From Phalacrocorax aristotelis (Eukaryota; Chordata; Aves; Suliformes; Phalacrocoracidae): a stretch of 64,000 nt of DNA. The DNA is taken from positions 82,639,330 to 82,703,329 of the forward strand of contig NC_134279.1 in assembly GCF_949628215.1 (NCBI RefSeq). Reading direction: 5' to 3'. Position numbers and translations under genes: made by a program. The notes below the pieces were generated by a model. The model did no database searches and was not told the origin of the DNA. It saw only the letters and a list, made by a program, of their open reading frames with translations. This document shows positions 1 through 8,720 of this stretch, piece after piece. The stretch's first letter is position 1, and the number at the start of each line of letters is the position of its first letter.

Positions 1-374
1 GCAGGTAGCGAGTATCCCAGTTAGTGGGGATCCCAGTCAGTGGCATCCCGGTTACCAAGTTTCCCATTTAGCAGGGATCCCAGTTAGCACAATTCCAGTC
101 ATCAGGCTGCCAGTTAAAGAGGGTCCCAGTTACCAACCATCCCAATCAGCAGGCTGCTCATCAGTGGGGATGCAGTTGGCGGAGGGCCTGCTTAGTGTAT
201 CGCTGCTCGTCATTCATCCCAGTTAGTGAGCATCCCAGTTAGCGAGCATCCCCGTTAGCGAGCATCCCCGTTAGTGAGCATCCCAGTTAGCGAGCATCCC
301 CGTTAGTGAGCATCCCCGTTAGTGAGCATCCCCGTTAGCGAGCATCCCCGTTAGCGAGCATCCCCGTTAGCGAG
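1..374. repeat. 16-bp tandem repeat array (open at the window's left edge)
   Basis: From 215 to 374 there are ten perfect-length 16-bp units of the form CATCCC[AC]GTTAG[CT]GAG. They differ almost only at two positions (A/C after the C run, and C/T in the GCGAG/GTGAG part). Bases 1-214 hold diverged versions of the same CCCAGTTAG core at irregular spacing, so the array probably begins left of the window and is oldest there. The near-identical right half points to recent expansion. It is not a telomere repeat: the unit is not TTAGGG. No coding role is visible. Confidence 0.9.
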
Positions 375-420
375 CATCCCAGCCCGCGGGCTCCCAGCTA
401 ACGAGGCTCCCAGCTGGACG

Positions 421-585
421 GCGCCCGCGGGAGGGATCGAGGGTCCCGGCGGGTCCCGGCGCGTCCCGGCGAGCGGCTCCGGCCGGGCCGTTCCCCCGCT
501 GCCCGCCAGAGGCCACTGCCCGACCGCGCTGCGCCCGCCCCGGCCCCGGCCCCGCTCCGGCTGCGGCGGCGGGAGGGGGACACTG
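421..585. other. GC-rich single-copy DNA
   Basis: A very GC-rich stretch with many CpGs and short GGTCCCGGCG-like repeats at 441-470. It could be a small CpG island, but no exon or start codon context recognisable as a gene is visible. Confidence 0.4.
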
Positions 586-1105
586 AAATGGGGGCAGAGG
601 GAGGGGGGACACTGGGATGGGGGGCAGAGGGAGGGGGGGATACTGGAATGGGGGCAGAGGGAGGAGGACACCGGAATGGGGGACAGAGGGGTGGGGACAT
701 TGGGGATGGGGACAGTAGGGTGGGGTGCAGCGGAGTGGGGAACACTGGGATGGGGGACAGTGGGGAAGAGGACACTGGGATGGGACACACTGGAATGGGA
801 CACTCCTGGATGGGACATGTAGGGAATGGGATGCATCGGGGCTGGGACACACCAGGGCTGAGACACTCCAGGCTTGGACACTCTGGGCTGGAGGACACCA
901 GGATGGGACACACTGGGATGGGACACACTGGGAAAGGACAAACTGGGCTGGTGCACACCAGGATGGGATACCCTGGGCTGGCAGACACAGGGAATGGGAC
1001 ACCCCGGGATGGGACACACTGGGACTGGGACACCAGAGCTGGGATACACTAGGACTGGGAGACACCAGGTTTGTACACACTGGGGCTGGGACACCCCAGG
1101 GCCAG
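586..1105. repeat. G-rich minisatellite, about 30-bp units grading into 15-bp units
   Basis: About four units of roughly 30 bp (ATGGGGGCAGAGGGAGGGGG plus ACACTGGG) at 586-710 pass into a long run of degenerate 15-bp units of the type GGGATGGGACACACT up to about 1105. The + strand is almost all G/A with many runs of three or more G, so G-quadruplex potential is high. All three minus-strand frames read as long proline- and serine-rich ORFs because the unit lacks stop codons; these are not genes. Confidence 0.88.
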
Positions 1106-1879
1106 GAGGTTTCCCCAAGACTCTGCGTGGATAAGGGGGGTCCCAGCGGAGGGTGACAACCCGACTCCTCTCCATGTGTAGGTGCCACCATTGGCCACGC
1201 AAGCTCTGGCCGATGGGCGATGATGAGGGCCATCTCCAGGAGGAAGCCAAGCCCAGTCCCACCAGGCGTGCGAGCCAGCCAAGGGCAGACCAAGGACAGC
1301 ATCGCTGCCCCGCTGTGCCCCAGACCATGGTGTTTCCTTCTGGGGTGCCCCGGAGCTTGATCCAGGCTGTGTGACTCCAGCCAAGCCACATGGGCTCTGC
1401 AGGGACGGCTCCATCTGCAGCATCCCACTTGGCTCACCCCACAGCGAGCTGGCCACGTTCAGCCCGCCCTAACCAGGAGAACATGTGTGGGCTCCAACCA
1501 ACCCCCAAACCCCATTAATCAGCCCTAAAAGGCCACATCCTTGGGCATCCTTGCCCATCCCCACCACCCCACGGGGCAACGTCAAGCCGGAGCCACGGGG
1601 AGGTCGAGGTTTGCACTTCACGCATTGGTTTTGGGGCAGTGGGGCCAAACGTGCCCCGTGACGGTGGCTCTCCTCTGATCTCCCCCGGGTTGGAACCTGG
1701 TGCAGGAGGTTTGCAGTGTCCCCGGGGCCACCGGTATCTCTCTGGTCCCCCCTATTTTGCGCTACCATCTGCCCCCCAAATCCAGGAAAGAGGCAAAACC
1801 CCTCCAGTCCATCTGCCCAGCCGGGAAAGTCAAAAGCAGTGTCATTGCCAAATCCAGAGGCACCCGCAGAATTGATGGC
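1106..1879. other. Non-coding, no recognised feature
   Basis: Moderately GC-rich sequence with no repeat family, exon or conserved motif that I can name. ORFs here are short, overlap on both strands, and resemble no known protein. Confidence 0.4.
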
Positions 1880-2935
1880 GACGGATTTCCACCCTTATTT
1901 GTCAACAAGGCTTGCTGGCCTCCCCCCCACCCCGCAAAGCCCCGTTAATCTCCCATACAATTGCAGTTTGCTGTGCAAACAGCTTTGGGGGGGGCCAACG
2001 TGGGGTTTGCATGAGAAATGTGTCATTTGGGGGTGGCCGGCGGCCTTGTGGGTAAGCCAGCGAGTGAATTGCGGCATCGCTAACGCCGGATTGAAACGAT
2101 TTCGAAGCAATTGCCCTTCAATAACCCTAATCCTCGGCCGTGAATGGGGGTTTTTAACTCCTGGCCATTATTCCCACCTTATTATCTATTGATTGACTTT
2201 TAGAAAGGGTAATAACGTAAATAGATTGATGCTCTGAATCCCGCCTGGAGATCAAACGGAGCCGAGGGTTGATTTTCCATATGAGATCCAACGGATAAAG
2301 CCCGGAGCTTTGATTTTTTGCTCCCCCCCCCCACAAGCGGCGATAGGGGCAAAGGGGTGATGGCTGGCAAGGAGCTGGGGAAAGGGGAGGTGGGGGGGGA
2401 CCCACGGGGAGCGCAGCCTCTGTCCCTCCCCGCTCCGCCAAACAATCAGAATAAAAGCAAATTATTTCTCCTATTTTCCTTCCCAAGATGAATGATAAAC
2501 TGTCCATCCCCGAAAAGAAACTGATAACGCCTCTAATTTTACTGGAAGGCCTAAAAATGCCATTTCTACGCAAAACAGGGCGCCGCTCTCCTCCCCGGCC
2601 AGCCTTTGATAAATAGTGGGGGGTGTTTTTTTCTTCTTTTTTGCCTTTTTTTTCTCTATTTCCCTTTCGGTTCGCGAGGGGAAATGCCCCCCGAGCTACA
2701 AGCAACGCACAATAAAGCAAAATAATATTTTAGTCAAAATAGGCAGAAGGCGCTCGCAGCCAACTTTCAAATTAGCATTTTGAGGGCAAATATGCAGACA
2801 ATTTGAGATAATGAGGCCTGATTATTCAATCCAATGAATGTTAAATAGGCAGCGAGGGCGCCCGCGTCTTATCTCCCCCGCTTTCGATTTATTTTAGTTT
2901 AGTTTAGTTTTAATCGTTTCCCATTTGAACTCTTT
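1880..2935. promoter_or_regulatory. Candidate conserved non-coding (enhancer-like) block
   Basis: This is an island of lower-GC, complex, non-repetitive sequence set between very GC-rich minisatellites. It is dense in homeodomain-type TAAT/ATTA cores (for example around 1940, 2120, 2170-2215, 2450, 2470 and 2770) and GATAA words (2480, 2610). There is no long ORF with protein-like composition. Developmental enhancers in vertebrates often look like this, and in human the homeobox genes NOTO and EMX1 lie near RAB11FIP5. Assignment as an enhancer is inference; only conservation across species would establish it. Confidence 0.35.
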
Positions 2936-3776
2936 ATTTGTCTTGGCTCCAGCCGCTCCCCCCCCCCTTCCGACTCCCTCCCTCCATTCCCTGCGCTGCA
3001 GAAATCGCCGGCACGGACCCACCATCCCCTTTGCAACCCATCTTCAGGGTGCATTTTGCATTTTGTGCCCCCCAAAAATCGGACCCCGGGGAGGTTTGGG
3101 TGCTGCTGTCAGCCCTGAGAGGGCCTGTCCATGTGTCCGTCCTCAAATCGGGGGGACGTTTGGGTGACGCTTTGACGGCGGCGTGAATATTCGCAGGGAT
3201 GCGCATGGGCGGCGCGGAGGTTTGGGGTGCTGCATCCCCAGCTCCGGCTCGTCCTTCATCCCCGGGGCTGTTGGTGCGGACGACGGTGCGGTTGCTCCCG
3301 CCCTGGGTCTCAGCACCCATCATAAAACGAGCCCTGGGGGAGCCGATCCCGACACCCACTGCCAGCCCAAAGCAAAGCCCGGCTCAGCATCCCACCGTGC
3401 AGCCCCCCTCCCGCCCACCCCCCACCCCGCGACCTCCTGGCTGCGTTTTGCTTCGCTCTCGCGGAAATGCGATTTCTTTGCAACCCCAACGAGGTGCATT
3501 TCTCATCCCCGAGAAGGGAAGGGTCAGCTCCAGGCTGGGGAGCTCCTTGGGGGTGAGCAACACTGGGCGCTTGCTGGCGCCACCGCGATGGAAAGCGGCG
3601 TCTTGCACCAAAAATGGGGGGAAAAAAAGCAAGCTGGTGCAATTAGCATCGTTTTCCAGGTCCTTGCGGGGGAAGCAGCTGCGTTAGGCGAGACCCGCGT
3701 CGAGGGTGCCATTGCGGTGCGGTTTAGGAGCGGGCTGGGGGAGGTGCACGGCTGCCACGGGGCAGGAGGAAGCTAA
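2936..3776. other. GC-rich non-coding DNA, no recognised feature
   Basis: GC-rich sequence with CpGs and homopolymer C runs (for example near 2960). Several short overlapping ORFs on both strands have low-complexity translations and no family resemblance. Confidence 0.4.
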
Positions 3777-3912
3777 GCTTAAAGTTAAGCAAGAAGTAAA
3801 GCAAAAACTAAAGCAAAAACTAAAGCAAGAATTAAAGCAAAAATTTAAGCAAGAATTAAAGCAAAAATTCAAGGAAAAAATAAAGTTGAAGCAAAAGTTA
3901 AAGCAAAACTTA
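3777..3912. repeat. 12-bp tandem repeat, A-rich strand
   Basis: About eleven units of 12 bp with consensus AAAACTAAAGCA, varying to AGAATTAAAGCA and AAAATTTAAGCA. The + strand is almost free of C outside the AGCA step. In frame it reads as a Lys-Gln-Leu/Phe-Lys repeat, which has no known counterpart and sits without promoter or splice context, so I do not treat it as coding. Confidence 0.85.
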
Positions 3913-4605
3913 ACCCAGGCCAGGCTCGCCGAGGACAGTGCAAAGGGCGCCCGTGAGGCTGCGACACGTCTGCCGCGCCGCCGCTAACCCCCCTTTTCCC
4001 TGCGATTCAAGAGAATTCAAATAAAATCATTGATTTCAGGGGTAATTAAAAAAAAACCACCTCTTTATGCCTAAAACGCAAAGGTGGCAGTAAAAATCAG
4101 AGATGAAAACCTGAGCGGGGCAGGGAAGGTGAAGGGAGACAGGAAAAAAACCCCAATTACGGGGGCAAGGATGGAAAGCGGCGGAGGGGAGGAGGTGCAG
4201 TGAGAGGAGAGATAATCAGAAAGCAAAAAAAAAAAAGGGGAAAAACAATCAAAAGAAGGCAAAATAAAAAGCAGATGCTGAGGAGGGATAAGAGGCGGCC
4301 GGTGGAGCGGGGCCGGCACCGGACCAGAGGGATAATTGGATTTTGGTTCGTCTTAGGGGCGATAAGAAATTCCCCGTGCATTTTTTTTTTCCGCTGTTTG
4401 CAGCATATTTTAATGCGAGATCTGAATATGGCGGGACGGCGCCCCCCGCCCCCCAAAATGCGCCTTGCTGAGGAGGGTTTTTTACCCCATTTCCCCCAGT
4501 TTATGCACTTGCTGGGACAGTTTCTGGGGCAGTTATTCCTGCGCTCAGCGGCTTCGGTCTCGTTAGCAGCTGTTCGGGGCGAGCAGGAGCAGTGAGAACC
4601 CCCCA
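3913..4605. other. Non-coding DNA with A-rich stretches, no recognised feature
   Basis: Mixed-composition DNA with short A or T homopolymers (4217-4228, 4381-4390). The minus strand translates to hydrophobic low-complexity ORFs that merge into the neighbouring minisatellite; no gene is supported. Confidence 0.4.
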
Positions 4606-5965
4606 AAACAAGGAGAGGGGACGCAGCAACCCCAAAGGGGATGCAGCAAAATCCAAAGGGGATGTTGCACCCCCAAAGGGGAGAGAGCAACCCCAAAATG
4701 GACCTTGCAAATCTGAAAAGGGGGTGCAGCAACCCCAGAGGGACCTTGCAAATCCCAAAAAGGGGTGCAGCAACCCCAGAGGGGCCTTGCAAATCCCAAA
4801 GGGGTGCAGCAACCCCCAAAATGGACCTTGCAAATCCCAAAGGGGTGCAGCAACCCCAGAGGGACCTTGCAAATCCCAAAGGGGTGCAGCAACCCCCAAA
4901 ATGGACCTTGCAAATCCCAAAAGGGGTGCAGCACCCCCAGAGGGACCTTGCAAATCTGAAAAGGGGGTGCAGCAACCTCAGAGGGACCTTGCAAATCCCA
5001 AAGGGGTGCAGCAACCCCCAAAATGGACCTTGCAAATCCCAAAAAGGGGTGCAGCAACCTCAGAGGGACCTTGCAAATCCCAAAGGGGTGCAGCAACCCC
5101 CAAAATGGACCTTGCAAATCCCAAAAGGGGTGCAGCACCCCCAGAGGGACCTTGCAAATCTGAAAAGGGGGTGCAGCAACCTCAGAGGGACCTTGCAAAT
5201 CCCAAAGGGGTGCAGCAACCCCCAAAATGGACCTTGCAAATCCCAAAAAGGGGTGCAGCAACCTCAGAGGGACCTTGCAAATCCCAAAGGGGTGCAGCAA
5301 CCCCCAAAATGGACCTTGCAAATCCCAAAAAGGGGTGCAGCAACCTCAGAGGGACCTTGCAAATCCCAAAGGGGTGCAGCAACCCCCAAAATGGACCTTG
5401 CAAATCCCAAAGGGGTGCAGCACCCCCAGAGGGACCTTGCAAATCTGAAAAGGGGGTGCAGCAACCTCAGAGGGACCTTGCAAATCCCAAAGGGGTGCAG
5501 CAACCCCCGAAATGGACCTTGCAAATCCCAAAGGGGTGCAGCAACCCCCAAAATGGACCTTGCAAATCCCAAAAAGGGGTGCAGCAACCTCAGAGGGACC
5601 TTGCAAATCCCAAAGGGGTGCAGCAACCCCCAAAATGGACCTTGCAAATCCAAAAAGGGGTGCAGCAACCCCCAAAATGGACCTTGCAAATCCCAAAAGG
5701 GGTGCAGCACCCCCAGAGGGACCTTGCAAATCTGAAAAGGGGGTGCAGCAACCTCAGAGGGACCTTGCAAATCCCAAAGGGGTGCAGCAACCCCCAAAAT
5801 GGACCTTGCAAATCCCAAAAAGGGGTGCAGCAACCTCAGAGGGGCCTTGTAAATCCCAAAGGGGTGCAGCAACCCCCAAAATGGACCTTGCAAATCCCAA
5901 AAGGGGTGCAGCAACCCCCAAAATGGACCTTGCAAATCCCCAAGGGGACACAGCAACCTCCCAAA
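4606..5965. repeat. 41-bp minisatellite, about 31 copies
   Basis: The word CCTTGCAAAT (once CCTTGTAAAT, near 5845) recurs about 31 times between 4703 and 5938, at a mean spacing of about 41 bp. Two subtypes mix: one with AACCCCCAAAATGG and one with AACCTCAGAGGG or AACCCCAGAGGG before the shared ACCTTGCAAATCCCAAAGGG. A rarer marker variant, CAAATCTGAAAAGGGGG, occurs about five times at intervals of about 205-285 bp, suggesting block duplication of several units at once. No unit contains a stop codon in most frames, so long ORFs appear on both strands. Their frame shifts every unit because 41 is not a multiple of three, which argues against coding. Confidence 0.93.
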
Positions 5966-6663
5966 GGTGCCGTAGCAGCCATGCAACGCCCCGCGACCCC
6001 ACCGGAGCACCCCGCGTCCCTGCAGCCGAGCGGAACGGACGGCCCCGGCCCCTGGGGAGGGGACACGAAGCAAAAGGAGGCAAAAAAACCCAGCCCTAAA
6101 TTGCTGCTGGTTTGACGCCGGAGATGGGAGCGATAGAGCAGAGCAGCCCCATTAACCGAGGTGGCCCCGAATGCCGCTTATCACGATCGCATCAAAGCCC
6201 AGGGGCCCAGGTCGCCCCGTCATCACCCGGCCGTGAGCACCCAGAATGCCGGTACGGGGCACGGCGCGCCCCAGGACGGCTTTTTTTTTGGCGTGACCTT
6301 GCTTGAGGGGCCGGGGCAGGGCGGGTTCGGCGGTGCAATCGAGTTATTAGGGTCAGCGGAGAGGTTTGTCATTGCTTATTAGGCCTGGGGCCCCGGCGGG
6401 GACGCTGCTGTCCCCCTGCCTGGCTGCTGCGTGGGAAAGGCTGCTGAATATTTAAAGCGAAGCTCGGGAAGGGGAAAAGGTTGCGCGTGGTTTGATGCCG
6501 CCATCGTTCCCGGGTGGGAACGCCGGGAGATCGCGCCCGCCCGCCCGCCCGCGTTCACGGGCGACACGGCCCGCAAACCGCCCGTGCTGTGGGTGCGCTG
6601 CGAAGCCCCCGGCACGGGCCCGTCCCGGGGTGCAGGGGGTGCTGCTGCAGCAGCGGGTGGTGG
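5966..6663. other. Non-coding block with a possible regulatory patch at 6110-6480
   Basis: After the minisatellite comes complex single-copy sequence. Within 6150-6460 I see GCTTATCA (GATA-type) near 6175, ATCAAAG (TCF/LEF-type) near 6190, paired TTATTAGG words near 6344 and 6376, and ATATTTAAAG near 6448. These are short motifs that also occur by chance. They justify only a low-confidence regulatory guess. No exon is seen. Confidence 0.3.
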
Positions 6664-6766
6664 GTGCGCTGCGCGCTCACGTTTGCACGCGCGTGCACAC
6701 GCATGGAAGCGCGTGCGTGTGCTTGCACGCCCGTGCACGTGCATGAAGTCGCGTGCGCACGCGCCC
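6664..6766. repeat. Duplicated 40-bp alternating purine-pyrimidine tract
   Basis: Two copies of a roughly 40-bp unit lie side by side (about 6683-6722 and 6723-6763). Both are built from GCACGCGCGTGCAC-like palindromic words. Bases 6684-6705 alternate strictly pyrimidine-purine for 22 bp, and 6709-6722 for another 14, with many CG and CA steps, which is the classical composition of Z-DNA-forming sequence. No coding function is visible. Confidence 0.75.
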
Positions 6767-7025
6767 GTCTCCGGGAGGGGAACGGGGAGGAGCACGAGGA
6801 ACGCCGGTAACAGCCGTGCCCCGGGGTGGGTGGGTGCGTGGGGTGGCTGCAGCGGGATGTCGGGGCGCACAACCGTGTGTCCCCCCGCCTTTCTGGCTCG
6901 CCCTGACGACATGTCGCGACACTCCGGGTGGCCCATCGTGCCTTTGCGGTGGTCGCTGCCTGTTCCGTGGCCTGGCGCCCGCCACCGCCCGCCGGTCCCG
7001 GTGTCCGGCCCGATACACAACCCCT

Positions 7026-7230
7026 GCCGGTGCACGGCCCCGGGGCACGCCCCCCCCGTTAAACGTCCCCCCCCGTTACACGTCCCCCCCCGTTACACGT
7101 CCCCCCCGTTACACGTCCCCATCCCCTTGCCCGCCCGGTGCACACCCCGCGTCCTGTTGCAAGCCCCCCCGGTGCAACTCCCCCCGTTATGCGACCCCCC
7201 CTCCCCTTGCACGCCCCCCCTCCCGGTGCC
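7026..7230. repeat. C-rich region with a 17-bp tandem repeat
   Basis: At 7058-7123 four units of 16-17 bp read GTTACACGT followed by seven or eight C (the first with AAA in place of ACA). Around them CCCGGTGCA words recur irregularly (near 7028, 7136, 7169). This is low-complexity flank leading into the RAB11FIP5 CpG island. Confidence 0.75.
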
Positions 7231-7560
7231 CCGCCCCGTGCACGCGCTCGCCTCCCCGCCCCCTGTCCGCCCCCTCCGGTTGGGCGAGGCGGGGCGGGGC
7301 CGGAGCGGGGCGTGGTCTCGGGGCAGGGGCGTGGCCTATGGGGTCAGGGGCGTGGTCTCCCAGCGGGAGGGGCGTCGCTACAGCGGGACATGGGGCGTGG
7401 CTAGCGCCGGGCGGGGGCGGGGCCTGAGGCTGGGCGGGGGGCCGGCGGCGCTCGCGCTGCGGCCCGGCTGCGGCAGCGGCGGCGGAGGAGCGGGGTCCGG
7501 CCCGGTTCCGTCCGGTTCCGTCCGGCCCAGCCCGGCCCGGCGCCCCCTCAGGCTCCCGCC
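7231..7560 (+). promoter_or_regulatory. RAB11FIP5: RAB11FIP5 CpG-island promoter and 5' UTR
   Basis: Extremely GC- and CpG-rich sequence ends at the RAB11FIP5 start codon. Five GGGGCGTGG-type boxes (KLF/Sp family sites, one degenerate as GGGGCGTCG) sit at 7307, 7326, 7347, 7369 and 7392, and a canonical Sp1 GGGGCGGGGC lies at about 7413. There is no TATA box, which fits a dispersed housekeeping-type CpG promoter. The transcription start is probably between about 7400 and 7500, with a short GC-rich 5' UTR containing a GTTCCGTCCG direct repeat at 7504-7525. The exact start cannot be read from sequence alone. Confidence 0.7.
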
Positions 7561-7946
7561 ATGGCGCTGCTGCGGGCGGCCGCGCTGCCCGCGGAGGGGT
7601 CTCCGGCCTGGCTGCCCACCCACGTCCAGGTGACCGTGGTGCGGGCCCGCGGGCTGCGGTGCAAGGGCGGCGGCAAGGCGGGCACCAGCGACGCCTACAC
7701 CATCATCCAGCTGGGCCGCGAGAAGTACAGCACCTCCGTGGTGGAGAAAAGCACCGGCGACCCCGAATGGCAGGAGGAGTGTGCCTTCGAGCTGCCCCCC
7801 GAGCTGGGCACCCCGGCGGGCCTGGCCCGCGGCGGGCTGGTGCTCACCGTCATGCACCGGGCCCTGGTGGGCATGGACCGCTTCCTGGGCCAGGCCCTGG
7901 TGCCCCTGGAGTCCGGCCTGCAGCAGGGCCGCACGCCCGACCAGCG
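7561..7946 (+). CDS. RAB11FIP5: RAB11FIP5 coding exon 1: N-terminal C2 domain
   Basis: Encodes residues 1-128 plus two bases of codon 129 of Rab11 family-interacting protein 5, a Rab11-GTP effector that directs cargo through the recycling endosome. The start ATG sits in an ideal Kozak setting (CCCGCCATGG). Residues from about 17 read LPTHVQVTVVRARGLR, then SDAYTIIQLGREKYSTSVVE, the hallmark of the class I FIP C2 domain and very close to the human protein as I recall it. The C2 fold in this family binds phosphatidic acid and PIP3. Of the usual calcium-ligand aspartates, the loop near MHRALVGMDRFLGQ keeps only one, so calcium-independent lipid binding is likely (inference). The donor is CAGCG|gtgagt. 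A stretch of about 25 residues that I recall between the ELPP and VLT parts of the human domain is much shorter here. Confidence 0.96.
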
Positions 7947-8009
7947 GTGAGTGAGTCCCGCCAGGCATCGCCCCCCGCCCGCGGGGGCAGAGCAGGGGAG
8001 GCCTCTGGG

Positions 8010-8720
8010 GTGGGCGTCAGGGGTCCCTAAGTGCCCCAGGATGGGCGTCAGGGGTCCCTGAGGGCTTTGGGATGGGGGTCAGGGGATCCCTGAGTGCCCC
8101 AGGATATGGGGGTCAGGGCGTCCCTGACTGCTTTGGGGTGGGCGTTGGGGGTCCCTGTGCGACCTAGGAAGGGCAGTGCAGTGGTTGGGGTGTCATGGGG
8201 TCCACGTGTGCCCCGGGAAGGGTGTTGCAGGAGATAGGGTGCGGTGAGGTCCCTGCGTGGCCCTGGAAAGGGCTTTGCGGGATGTGGGGTGTCACAGGGT
8301 CCCTGCATGCCCCGTGAAGGGTGTCGCCGGGGTCAGGGAATTGTGGGGACCATACGTGCCCCAGGAAAGGCACTGCAGGAGGTAGGGTGTGGTAGGGTCC
8401 GTGCGTGCCCCAGGAAGGGCATCACAGGAGGTGGGGCATCACAGGGCCTGTGGACACCCGAGGGAGGGTGTCATGGGGTCCAGACACACCCCAGGACGGG
8501 CAGGTCACCCCCCATCACGGGGTCTGTGGGTGCCCTGGGAAGGGTGTCGCAGAGGATGGGGTGGCATGGGGCCTGTGTATGACTCAGGGAGGGTGTTGCA
8601 GGACACAGGGTATCGCGGGGCCTGTGGATGCTCCAGGAAGGGCATCACAAAGGGTGTCGTGGGTGTTTCGGAGTCCCTCCGCCCCCCGGGAAGGGTGTCG
8701 TGTGGGACAAGGCATCGCAG
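8010..8720. repeat. Degenerate minisatellite of about 50-57 bp units in intron 1
   Basis: Units of the type GGGTGTCGCAGG...GGGTCCCTGCGTGCCCC-GGAAG recur about a dozen times, with variable length and many substitutions. The array starts roughly 65 bp after the exon 1 donor and stays G-rich on the transcribed-sense strand throughout. Divergence between units implies an old array compared with those at 215-374 and 4606-5965. Confidence 0.75.

Noticed and set aside
215-374. Interstitial telomere repeats (GTTAG words)
   Set aside because: The unit is 16 bp and lacks the TTAGGG motif.
351-1456. Minus-strand proline/serine-rich ORFs of up to 356 residues
   Set aside because: Translation of the G-rich 15/30-bp minisatellite; all three frames are open and unlike any known protein.
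1-5965. CRISPR-like alternation of repeats and spacers
   Set aside because: Units are contiguous or grade into each other without unique spacers, and the host is a vertebrate.
4157-6083. Long minus-strand ORFs with LLHPFGICKV-type repeats
   Set aside because: Reverse strand of the same minisatellite; stop-free by composition.
4592-6115. A 507-residue open frame rich in Asn-Pro-Lys-Gly repeats
   Set aside because: It is the 41-bp minisatellite. The unit length is not a multiple of three, so the peptide cycles through frames; frames on both strands are open, and there is no splice or promoter context.
1-7230. A homeobox gene (NOTO or EMX1) expected nearby from human synteny
   Set aside because: No homeodomain peptide (such as the WFQNRR signature) appears in any frame.
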